A stretch of DNA of 64,000 bases from Flavobacterium sp. J49 (GTDB lineage: Bacteria; Bacteroidota; Bacteroidia; Flavobacteriales; Flavobacteriaceae): the NCBI RefSeq assembly GCF_011742145.1, contig NZ_JAAQQU010000104.1:577938-641937 (forward strand). Reading direction: 5' to 3'. The notes below the pieces were generated by a model. It did not search any database. It saw only the letters and a list, made by a program, of their open reading frames with translations, and had not been told where the DNA came from. Position numbers and translations under genes: made by a program. This document shows positions 1 to 9,700 of the stretch, in pieces (positions within the stretch are counted from its first letter, which is position 1; each line of letters opens with the position of its first letter).

Positions 1-1
1 C

Positions 2-910
2 TTGCAATACTATTACAACCAAGGGCAAAAACGCACCAAAGTCATCGCTTTGGAAGACGCGTTTCACGGCGATACCTTTGGCGCCATGGCAGCCAGCGGC
101 ATTACTTTTTATACCGAAGCGTTTCAAGGTTCGATGTTGGAAGTCGCGCGCATTCCGGTGCCGACGAGTGGGAATGAAGAACGCAGTTTAAAAGCTTTAC
201 AGGATTTAGTGGCGACCAATGAGTACGTTGCCTTTATCTTCGAACCTTTGGTACAAGGCGCAGCCGGAATGGTCATGTATGATGCCGAAATACTCGATAC
301 ATTAATCGCTGTTTGTCAGCAAAATAAAGTTTTCACCATAGCCGATGAAGTCATGACAGGCTTTGGCAAAACAGGAAAAACCTTTGCGTCCGATTATTTG
401 CAAAACAAACCCGACATCATGTGTTTGTCGAAAGCCTTAACCGGAGGAACGATTCCCATGGCAATTACCACTTTTGCCCAAGAAGTCTTTGATGGTTTTT
501 ATAACGATGATGTCAATAAAGCGTTGTTTCACGGTCATACGTTTACCGCCAATCCCACGGGTTGTGCGGCCGCTTTGGCGAGCATCGGTTTGTTGGAAAT
601 GCCCGAAATGCAAAACAACATCGCGCGGATTCATGCCCAACATTTGGCTTTCGCCCAAAAAATGAAAGACCATCCCAAAGTCAAAACCACTCGAGTGCTC
701 GGCGTTATTTTTGCCTTAGAAATCAAAACCGACGGCGCCGAAAGTTATTACGGCTCGATGCGCATGAAACTCTATAATTTCTTTATCGAACACGGTGTGA
801 TTTTACGACCGGTCGGCAATATCGTGTACATTTTACCGCCGTATATTATTTCAACGGAACAACTGGAAAGAGTTTATAAAGTAGTGGAAGAAGCGGTGGA
901 AATGGTTTAA
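2..910 (+). CDS. bioA: Adenosylmethionine-8-amino-7-oxononanoate aminotransferase BioA, 5' truncated by window edge
   Basis: PLP-dependent class III aminotransferase that converts 8-amino-7-oxononanoate to 7,8-diaminononanoate in biotin synthesis, using S-adenosylmethionine as amino donor. About 302 C-terminal residues are visible; full BioA is about 420-430, so the N terminus lies off the left edge and the leading TTG is not the true start. The cofactor-binding Asp-Glu of DEVMTGFGKTG (about 115-125) and the PLP lysine in CLSKALTGG (K144 of the visible part) are present, as is the HTFTANPTGCAAAL segment. A beta-ketoacyl synthase follows on the same strand, and bioB lies about 9 kb downstream on the other strand. 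Family assignment is strong; the choice of BioA over other class III enzymes rests on overall similarity and biotin context. Confidence 0.9.
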   Translation: MQYYYNQGQKRTKVIALEDAFHGDTFGAMAASGITFYTEAFQGSMLEVARIPVPTSGNEERSLKALQDLVATNEYVAFIFEPLVQGAAGMVMYDAEILDTLIAVCQQNKVFTIADEVMTGFGKTGKTFASDYLQNKPDIMCLSKALTGGTIPMAITTFAQEVFDGFYNDDVNKALFHGHTFTANPTGCAAALASIGLLEMPEMQNNIARIHAQHLAFAQKMKDHPKVKTTRVLGVIFALEIKTDGAESYYGSMRMKLYNFFIEHGVILRPVGNIVYILPPYIISTEQLERVYKVVEEAVEMV

Positions 911-989
911 ACCACAAAAGGCACAAAGAAAAGGCAAAGACACAAAGAACTCTTTTGTGGCTTTTGAATCCTTTTGATTCTTTTGTGGT
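911..989. repeat. CACAAAG-rich intergenic inverted repeat
   Basis: Between bioA and the ketoacyl synthase the sequence is built from CACAAAG/CTTTTGTG words. The ends, ACCACAAAAG (911-920) and CTTTTGTGGT (980-989), are perfect 10-bp inverted repeats. It looks like a degenerate dispersed intergenic repeat rather than a regulatory site. No T-run follows, so it is not an obvious terminator. Confidence 0.5.
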
Positions 990-1043
990 AAAATCTTTTT
1001 CACAACAAAGAGTTTTACGACCTTTGCGCTTCAGAATACAACC

Positions 1044-2207
1044 ATGTTGAAAACCAAAATTGCCATTACTGCTCTCGCTTCGATTTCGCCTTTGGGAAAA
1101 AACCCGGAGGAGATTTGGAACCATTATCTTTTGCCCCAAACGTTAATTTCTACCAAGGACTTTAATGGCAAAAGACAACCGGTGGCGATGATTCCGACTC
1201 AAATCAGAAAGGAAATCGACGCCTTGCGCCAAGAAGACATCAAGTACAAGGCTTTAGACGAAACGGTTTTGTTGGCCATTTTAACCTCGCGCCAAGCGAT
1301 TGCCGATGCGGGTTGGCAACAAGGCGATGCTTTCGGAATCAACATTGGTTCTTCCCGCGGCGCTACCCAATTGTTTGAAAAATACCATCAGGAGTTTATC
1401 GAAACCGGAAAGACCGCCACGCTAACTTCGCCAACGACCACCTTAGGGAATATCTCTTCTTGGGTGGCGCATGATTTAAAAAGTAGCGGCCCCGAAATCT
1501 CGCATTCCATTACGTGTTCTACGGCTTTGCATGCGGTATTGAATGCTGTGGCTTGGCTGCAATCGGGCTTGGCGACTAAGTTTTTAGTAGGCGGCAGCGA
1601 AGCGCCCTTGACGGCTTTTACGTTGGCCCAAATGCAAGCCTTGAAGATTTATGCGAATGCAGAACAACGGTTTCCTTGTCGCGCCTTCGATTTGACCAAA
1701 ACCAAAAACAGTATGGTCTTAGGCGAAGCGGCTTCAGTAGCCTGTTTGGAAGTAGGCGAAAATCCCAAAGCCTTAGGCTACATCACCGGTATTGGCTATG
1801 CTACCGATGAATTAGAACACAATATTTCCATCTCGGAAGACGCCCAATGTTTTCAGAAATCGATGGCGATGGCGTTGCAAAATACACCCTTGGATGAAGT
1901 CGACGCCATAGTGATGCACGCACCGGGAACGCTCAAAGGCGACACTTCCGAATACAAAGCCATCCAAAAAATATTTGGCACACACCTTCCGATGCTTACG
2001 ACCAACAAATGGAAAATTGGACACACTTTCGGCGCTTCGGGGATGTTGAATATCGAGTTGGCGTTGCTCATGCTACAGCACCAAACGTTTATTGGAATCC
2101 CGTATGTCGAAGCACCCAATCCGAGAAAAACAATCCGCAAAGTGTTGATTAATGCGGTTGGTTTTGGCGGCAATGCGGTGAGTGTGTTGGTGAGTAGAGA
2201 GTTTTAA
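1044..2207 (+). CDS. Beta-ketoacyl-ACP synthase family protein
   Basis: A 387-residue thiolase-fold condensing enzyme. The catalytic triad of the KAS I/II type is readable: Cys158 in SITCSTALHA, His292 in MHAPGTLKGD and His327 in KIGHTFGASG. The length is slightly short of FabF (about 412). FabF normally lies beside fabG/acpP; here the neighbour is bioA, 133 bp upstream. I infer a role in making or extending the pimeloyl-type thioester precursor of biotin, but the sequence cannot show the substrate. The start ATG follows the CACAAAG repeat; no ribosome binding site is visible, as is usual in Bacteroidota. An alternative is a general or secondary-metabolite ketosynthase. Confidence 0.8.
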   Translation: MLKTKIAITALASISPLGKNPEEIWNHYLLPQTLISTKDFNGKRQPVAMIPTQIRKEIDALRQEDIKYKALDETVLLAILTSRQAIADAGWQQGDAFGINIGSSRGATQLFEKYHQEFIETGKTATLTSPTTTLGNISSWVAHDLKSSGPEISHSITCSTALHAVLNAVAWLQSGLATKFLVGGSEAPLTAFTLAQMQALKIYANAEQRFPCRAFDLTKTKNSMVLGEAASVACLEVGENPKALGYITGIGYATDELEHNISISEDAQCFQKSMAMALQNTPLDEVDAIVMHAPGTLKGDTSEYKAIQKIFGTHLPMLTTNKWKIGHTFGASGMLNIELALLMLQHQTFIGIPYVEAPNPRKTIRKVLINAVGFGGNAVSVLVSREF

Positions 2208-2208
2208 G

Positions 2209-2310
2209 TCTCAGTCACAGTCTCAGTCTCAGTCACAGTCTCAGTCTCAGTCTCAGTCTCAGTCTCAGTCTCAGTCTCAGTCACAGTCTCAGTCTCAGTC
2301 TCAGTCTCAG
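2209..2310. repeat. Hexamer tandem array, 17 units TCTCAG/TCACAG
   Basis: Seventeen uninterrupted 6-bp units start two bases after the ketosynthase stop codon. Fourteen are TCTCAG and three are TCACAG (at 2215, 2233 and 2281). The array is noncoding as far as I can see. Its perfect register suggests recent slippage expansion and likely length variation between strains. Confidence 0.95.
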
Positions 2311-2362
2311 TTTACAGTGGGATTGCTTAACCGCAAAGGTTGTAAAGTCTTAGTGGTTAAAC

Positions 2363-2460
2363 TTTTTTAGCACACAGATGACGCGGATTAAACAGATTTT
2401 CACGGATTTTTTTATCTGTGTTCATCCGTGTCCCAATTTACAAACACATAAGTGGTAAAC
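2363..2460. repeat. Detached copy of the 88-bp dispersed repeat (gcacacagat type)
   Basis: This stretch matches the units at 3120-3380: GCACACAGAT at 2370, then ACAGATTTTCACGGATTTTTT, ATCTGTGTTC and a tail ending ATAAGTGGT. The unit can fold, since CACAGAT near its left end pairs with ATCTGTG near its right. It sits between the hexamer array and the end of recX. Confidence 0.7.
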
Positions 2461-2484
2461 TTTCCCTGCGACTGCGACCGGAAA

Positions 2485-2952
2485 CTACTTCTCCAACTCC
2501 TTCATCTTCTCATACACCAAATGACTTTCCCAACCTCTGCGCAATAAGTAATCGCAAAATTTCTTATTCTTTTTTGGGCCTTTTCTTTCGGTTAGGCTGT
2601 TCCAATGGCGTTCGGCGAGCTGGTCAAAAGTGGCCTGATATTCTTCTTCAGAGATTTCGGTTAACGCGGCTTTGATATTGGGTGCCGAGATTTGCCTTTG
2701 CTTGAGTTCGTTGATGATGCGTGTCTTGCCCCAAGATTTAATGCGGTGCTTGCCTCGGGCAAAACTACGGGCGAAGCGTTCTTCGTTGAGGAAATTGTGT
2801 TGGAGCAAATGCACGACAATCTCATCAATCTCGTCGTTTTTCATACCCAGTTGGTACAACTTATCCACCACTTCACGGTGACAACGCTCTTGGTAGGAAC
2901 AGTAGTATTCCAGTTTGAGCGTGGCTTCGGCAAGGGTGAGTTTTTCGGTCAT
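2485..2952 (-). CDS. recX: Regulatory protein RecX
   Basis: Small helical protein that binds RecA filaments and modulates RecA activity. The frame stays open to 3051, but I place the start at the ATG at 2952 (protein MTEKLTLAEA..., 155 residues, a normal RecX length). The extra 33 residues upstream are atypical and their DNA forms one arm of the long inverted repeat at 3025-3084. Repeated three-helix motifs with the features LxxLGxxxxxI, NDERFARSFA and GKTRIINELKQR are visible. recA is not in the window. Confidence 0.85.
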   Translation of the reverse strand: MTEKLTLAEATLKLEYYCSYQERCHREVVDKLYQLGMKNDEIDEIVVHLLQHNFLNEERFARSFARGKHRIKSWGKTRIINELKQRQISAPNIKAALTEISEEEYQATFDQLAERHWNSLTERKGPKKNKKFCDYLLRRGWESHLVYEKMKELEK

Positions 2953-3024
2953 GGGTTGGTGGTTGCAGCCGTAAAAGTAGGGATTTTTGGGGATAAGGGA
3001 AAAGGGACAAGTGAAAAGGGAAAA

Positions 3025-3084
3025 GGGATGTAACAAAAACAGGTGTAACAATTTATTTTGTTACCTGTTTTTTTGTTACATCCC
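3025..3084. repeat. Long inverted repeat upstream of recX
   Basis: Arms of about 27 nt (3025-3051 and 3058-3084) are almost perfectly complementary, starting GGGATGTAACA and ending TGTTACATCCC, with only small length differences inside and a loop of about 6 nt. It lies 70-130 bp upstream of the recX start. It could be a strong hairpin in the recX leader, a terminator-like element, or a miniature transposon remnant; nothing in the sequence decides. Confidence 0.8.
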
Positions 3085-3119
3085 CAATTTACGGTGGTTC
3101 AGGGCTCTTAGCGGTTATT

Positions 3120-3380
3120 TTTTGGCACACAGTTGCCACGGATGATACAGATTTTCGTGGATTTTTTTATCTGTGTTCCAATGTGCTGGCCGGAATGAAG
3201 TTTTAAATTTTAGCACACAGATTATACAGATGATACAGATTTTCACGGATTTTTTCATCCGTGTTCCAATGTGCTGACCGGTATGAAGGTTTAATTTTTT
3301 AGCACACAGATTATACAGATGATACAGATTTTCACGGATTTTTTATCTGTGTTCCCATTTACAAAGCGATAAGTGGTTCG
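3120..3380. repeat. Three tandem copies of an 88-bp repeat
   Basis: The anchor GCACACAG occurs at 3125, 3213 and 3302, giving spacings of 88 and 89 bp. Each unit has GATACAGATTTTC, a (C/G)GGATTTTTT core and ATCTGTGTTCC or ATCCGTGTTCC. A detached copy is at 2363-2460. Together with the recX hairpin these fill most of the gene-free stretch 2953-3694; I see no gene or RNA in it. Confidence 0.85.
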
Positions 3381-3577
3381 TTTTTTCGCAGCATTCCGAA
3401 CTTTATCAGTAGAAAATTACATTTCCAAACAATGTATAATTCGCATCAAAATCAAACTATAATTGAAAATTGTAAGCAAAAAACCGTAATTGTTTCCCAA
3501 AGATTTCAATTTGAAAGGAAACGTTTAAAATGTTAAAAAAAATGTTGATATCGTAATAATTTCTTAACCCAAACTGC

Positions 3578-3607
3578 TTGTTATTTAGTAATTTAGACGT
3601 AGTTTTG
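3578..3607 (+). promoter_or_regulatory. Bacteroidota promoter for the giant T9SS protein
   Basis: A TTG at 3578-3580 is followed after 19 bp by TAGTTTTG (3600-3607), matching the primary sigma consensus TTTG-N19-TAnnTTTG. Transcription would begin near 3614, leaving a leader of about 80-105 nt. Confidence 0.65.
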
Positions 3608-3718
3608 TAAGCCCTTTTTTCTACCTCAATTCTCTTGGCCTTTTTTTGTGCGCAAAAGAGCCATTGCTCTCGTGCCCCAAAAGGACTGGTGACTATGAAA
3701 CTATATTTTTTCAACTGT

Positions 3719-6700
3719 ATGAAATTAAGGACTTTACTTTTTGGAATTGCACTTTTTACCGGATTTACAACTACTTCTTTTGCGCAAAATCCTTCAAATG
3801 GAGGGTTTGAAAATGGTATAACTTCTTGGACAACTTCAGGAACTGCACAAACCACCAATGCTAGGACAGGAGTTAATTCATTATCGCATTCAACTAGTTC
3901 AACTTCAAATGTTGCTCATACTAATTCAACACTAATTAGTATACCTAATGGAAGTTATGCGCATGTAATTGGTTGGGCAATAGGTTCTAATACTGTTGCT
4001 AGAGCTTCTTGTGGTGGAACATTGAATGTTACTACAAGTAGTACAGCTATAACGACAATTGGAACAACTTTAACTAGATTAACACATTCAGTACAAAATT
4101 CATCTGGTTCCTCTCAAAATTTTAGTTGCAGAGTCAATACAAGGTCTGTTGCTGGTCCGACAATAGTTTATTGGGATGATGTTGTTATGTATTCTTCAAC
4201 TTCAGCTACACCTGATTTAGTAAAACCAATTGAACCTACATCATTTGTAGTTGGAACTTTAAATTCAAGTTCAGCATCGTTTTCTTGGACTAACGGGTCT
4301 GATGCTGGAACAGGAATTCAAAATACAGTTATTTTAAGAACCACTAATTTGTCTGCTTCTGCACCATCGATGAATGACCAAGGTATTTATTCTGTTACAG
4401 GAGGAACATCTGGTCCAAATATAGTTTCAACTGATTGGACAGTATTGTCAACGTCTGTTGGTTCAGGTAGTACATCATATACAGACTCTACAGTTACTCA
4501 AAATACAACATATAAATATGCAGTTATACACATTGATTTGGCATATAATTATTCAACTGCTTTAATTAGTGGGAATATAGTAATACCTGCATCAGGCATC
4601 ACTACCCAAAACGATGGTGATTGGGATACGGGAGCCACTTGGGTTGGTGGTAACGTGCCTACGAGTGCTCAAAATGCCATAGTGAACCACCAAGTTACCG
4701 TGACCAATGCCGTGACAAGAAACTTGGGAACCACGACCAATGTAAACGCCGGGGCTTCATTGACCATTTCTAATACGTTTACCAACAATGGCACTACAAA
4801 TGTGTCGGGGACCATTCAAATGAATACCGGCGGTAGTATAGCCGGCAACAGCTTAACATACAACGGAACAGCCAATACGCTCATTATGAACAGCAGTAGC
4901 GGTTTGTTTCCAATTTCAAATACTTCCGGATTTTGGCCTACCACCAATACGCCTTACAATGTAACCATACAAGGTACCGGAGCACAAATTAACAATGCGC
5001 TGGGCGCCGTAGCCGGGACTTTAATCTTGAACCAAGAACTGAATTGTGCCGCCGCCAATGTGCTAACCGTAAACGGAACGTTGCAAATCAATACCAATGG
5101 GTTTATCAATACCAATGCCCCTATTTACGGTAGTGCTTCAACCTTGAGATACAATTCCGGTTTTACTTATATCCGTTCTTTTGAATGGACATCCAATGTG
5201 GCTACCATAGGCGTTACGCCCGGTTATCCGAACAATGTTCAAATCAGCAACAATACCGCTTTTAGTTATTATACCGCAGCCAGTACCGGCCCAAAAGGGA
5301 TGAATGGCAATTTGACCATTGATGCCGGTTCGAGTTTGACATTTGGCGCTACTACTACCGCAGGAGCCTTGACCGTTGCCGGAAATGTGAGCAATGCCGG
5401 AACGTTGACCTTAGGGTCGGCCGTAGGCGATGACTTAAAAACCGCCGGAAACTTTACCAACACCGGTACCTTTAATGGTGCCAACAGAGCCATAGAGTTT
5501 AGCAAAACTTCGGGAACACAAACCGTTTCTTCTACTACAGTGCCTTTGGTAATTCCTTATGTGGTGACTTCGGGCGCTACTACCGTACAATTTTTAAACG
5601 ATGTAAACATCACAGCCCCTACTGCCGGAACCGCGGTGGTTTTGGGAGCCGGAACCATCATCGACCTAAATAACAGAAATGTAATCATCGGGACGGCCGG
5701 GGTTGCCAATATCATTACCGGTACCGGAACTTTCAAAGGAAGCACCACTTCCAACCTAACCTTGAGAGGAACGGGTAGTATCGGCACACTTTATTTTACC
5801 CCGACTTTCCAAAACTTAGGCACGTTTACCATCGACAGAACTTCGGGAGCTGTGGCTTGTGTCTTGGGTTCGGCTTTGACCGTAAATACTTCTTTGGCCT
5901 TGACCAACGGAATCGTTGATGTGGGCAATAACCCAATGACCATTGGCGCTTCGGGAACCATTAGTGGTGCTTCGGCGAGTAACTTTGTGATTGCCGATGT
6001 GGCGAACGGAACGAGTGCTTCTTTGCGCAAAACCTTATCCGCCGCCGGAACTTTTACCTATCCGATAGGCGATAGCGCCGCTTCAGCCGATGGCATGCAA
6101 TATTCTCCACTAACCGTAGTTTTCAGTGGCGGAACGTATGGCGGTTATGCCGGTTATGCCGTGCACGACATCAAGCAACCTAATTTAGATGCGTCAACTA
6201 ACTATATTACCAGATATTGGAGCATGACTTCATCGGGGATTGCCCCAACCACTTATGCCGTTACCGGAACCTATTTGCCGGTGGATGTAGTGGGAACAGA
6301 AGCCGCTTGTCAATCGAACCAATGGAACGGGACGAGTTGGACCAATGGTGGAGCGCCGGTTACCACCAATACCATGAGCATCACGTGTAATACTTTCCCA
6401 ACGACCAATCATTTGACCGCCGGTTCGAGAGACCGCGAGATTAATGTGGTGCAAGGCGTAACGAATTATTTAACAGGCAGTACTTATGATTTTGGGACTG
6501 TGCTGACCACCACGCCGGTAGATGTGGTGTTTACCATTCAAAACTTAGGACAACAAACCATTACTTTAACCAATACGGCACCAACCATGACGGGAAATCC
6601 GCCTTATTCGGTGTTTGCTAATTATTCGGGAACTACGGTGCCAATCATCAGTGGAACAACTCCCGGAACGAGAACGTTTACCATTCGTTTTGCACCAACC

Positions 6701-9700
6701 GCCAACGGGACTTTTACCGGAAGCGCGACCATTGTTAACGATGATGCCAATGAAAGTTCTTATGTCATCAACTTCACGGGAGTAGGGCAAGTACCGGCAC
6801 CGGATATTAATGTCAAAGGTGTGGTTGGGGCTAACCCAAGCATCCTTTCGGGCGATAGCACACCTGCCGCTTCAGACAATACCCAGTTTGCGAATACGAA
6901 CCTTGGCGCGAGTACCGTTAATACTTTCCGTATAGAAAACATTGGAAACTTGGCTTTGAATGTAACGAGTATTACGTCTTCCAACCCTACAGAATTTACG
7001 GTGACTTCGAGTGCACCTTACAGCAATATTCCTTTTAGCGGAACCAATTATGTTGATTTCACCATTACTTTTAGTCCGCAATTGGCCGGATTGAGAACGG
7101 GAACCATCACCATAGTTCACGATGATCCGTATGGCAGTGAGAGCCCGTATACTTTTGCCGTAGAGGGCAATGGTGTTTGTGCCACAGCAACCAATACGGT
7201 AACGCCAACTTCGGGACCGGTAGGGACGGAAGTGACCATCACCGCTACCGCAAATAACCTGTCCGGTGCCGGTTTAACCCTTAACGGTGTCACAGTAACG
7301 CCTATTACGCAAGTTTCGGCTACCCAAATTAAATTTACAGTACCGAGTGGTGCCACTTCCGGAAACTTGGTTACCACGAATAGTCAAGGTTGTACCGCGA
7401 CCAATGCGTTTACCGTATTGACTACTTTGGCCCAACCTTGTGAAGGCGGATACATTCCGACCGATTTGTTCATCAGTGAGTTTACCGATTCTAATGCCGG
7501 AGCATTGAGTTATGTTGAAATATACAATGGTACAGGAGTTACCAAAAACTTAGCCAACTATTCGATTAGAGTGGCCAACAATGGAGGCGCTTATGCAGCA
7601 CCTTTAGCTTTGAGCAACGTCAATTTGGCTTCGGGCAGCACTTATGTGGTGGCTTTGGGCGATGATGATGCTTGTGGAACACCCGGAGGAAATGGGTCGT
7701 ATGGAGCCCAGTCTTTTATAGGTGGTTCGGTTAACTTTACCAATAATGAGCACGATCATGCTGCTTTGTTCAATGGGAGTACTCAAATTGACAGTTGGGG
7801 AGCTTTTGGCAATAATACTTGGGCCAATGGCTTAGGATTGGGGACAGAAGGGGCCAACTTTAAAAGAAGAACAACGGTCGTAGCTCCTAATACCACTTAT
7901 CTTAACGCGGATTGGATTATAACAGATTATGCCGGAGCCGGAGTAGGTTCTTGTGCCAATAACGATTATAGCAATATTGGAATTTACAGTATGCCGGCGG
8001 TGACTACCCCAACGGTGACTACCCATCCGACCTATACCCCAACGTGTAAAGCGACCAGTTTAACAGTAGCCGGAACCGAAGGGTTTTCAGGCGGAAATGC
8101 CTTGGCTTACCAATGGTATGCCGTAGCACCGAATGCCACCACTTGGACAGCCTTGACCGATGGAGGATTGTACAGCGGAACCAATACTGCCACGTTAAAC
8201 ATAGCCGATGTAGCCACTTTAGTAGGATACCAGTTTTATTGTCAGGTACGAGAGAACAGTGCTACTTGTTATGCCGCTTCCAATGCGGTGATGATTACCG
8301 CAGGACAATCGACTACTTGGAATGGCAGTGCATGGTCTAACGGAGCGCCAACGACCGGTATGGCTGTAGTGATTAACGGCAATTATGACACGGCATTACA
8401 CGGTAGTTTTGAAGCTTGTAGTGTTACGGTTAACGGAGGGTTTACGTTGAACATTCAATCCGGAGATTATGTGTCAATCGTAAATGATTTGACAGTTAAT
8501 ACTGCCGCAACCTTCTTGGTACAAGATGATGCTTCTTTGGTGATGGTTAATGATAACGGTGTGGTGACCAACAACGGAACCACCAATGTAATCAGAACCA
8601 CCGCGCCATTCGAATTATATGATTATACGTATTGGTCTTCACCGGTTAACGGTGCTAATATCAGTAGCACGTTTACAGGTTGGAGAACCGATTATTCTTT
8701 TGAGTTCAATGCGGCCAATTATTCCGACATGAACACGATAGATTATTACGGAACGGTAACTGCTGCCGGTGTGCCCGACAGTTTTGACGATTACGCACCG
8801 TGGGCTTGGTTGCCTTATACCGGAAACATGACCAACGGAAAAGGCTATGCCATTATGGGACCTACCGGATTGGCATTTGGGCCGAGTGCTACCACAACCG
8901 TTACTTTTTCAGGTCCGGTGAACAATGGCGTTATTTCGATAGGTATAGTAGAAAGCGGAAATCCGGCGAACACTGCCGATGATTTTAACCTTATAGGGAA
9001 TCCTTATCCTTCGGCTATTTTTGCCGATGATTTTATCACGACTAACGGAGCCAAAACGTCAGGAAGTTTGTATTTCTGGACGCACGTAGATGATGTTTCG
9101 ATTTCCAATCCGGGACCTAACCTGTACAATTTCATCACCGATGATTATGCGGTATACAATTTATCGGGAAGTACCAGAGCCAGTTTTACGGGTAGTGCGG
9201 TGCCAACAGGGTATATCGCTTCGGGTCAGGGATTCTTTGTAGAAGCCCAAGGCAATAATACTTTGACCTTTAACAACGCCATGAGAGATAAAGACCATGA
9301 CAATACTCAGTTTTTCAGAACGGCCCAAACGCAAGCCGCAGAGAAAGACCGATTGTGGTTGAATTTGAGAAACGGTGACGGGATGTTCGGTCAGTTGCTG
9401 GTGGCTTATTTGCCCGACTCTACGCTTGATTTTGATTGGGCTTATGATGCGCGAGTTAATCAAAGCAACAATTATTTGAGCTTCTATACTTTAGGCAATA
9501 ACGAGAAGTATAAAATCCAGGCCAGATCCAATTTTGTGGCGTCAGACATCGTGCCGATTGGTTATTTCAGTTCGGTTGACGGCGAGTTCAGCATTAGCAT
9601 CGACCAACAAGAAGGCGTATTAAACAGCGAGTCGACTAACATTTATGTAGAAGATTTACAATTGAACATCATCCACGATTTGAAAGCGTCGCCTTATACT

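Noticed and set aside
2209..2310. Coding repeat or CRISPR
   Set aside because: Pure 6-bp microsatellite after a stop codon.
2953..3051. Longer RecX N terminus
   Set aside because: The 33 extra residues are encoded by purine-rich repeat DNA and an inverted-repeat arm, and precede a canonical RecX start.
3120..3380. CRISPR array
   Set aside because: Units are about 88 bp and similar along their whole length, with no short repeat plus unique spacer pattern and no cas genes. The Cas4-like nuclease at 34779 is not adjacent to any array.
5269..9463. Many antisense open frames within the giant gene
   Set aside because: They mirror the low-complexity Thr/Gly/Asn coding pattern and have no start signals or recognisable domains.
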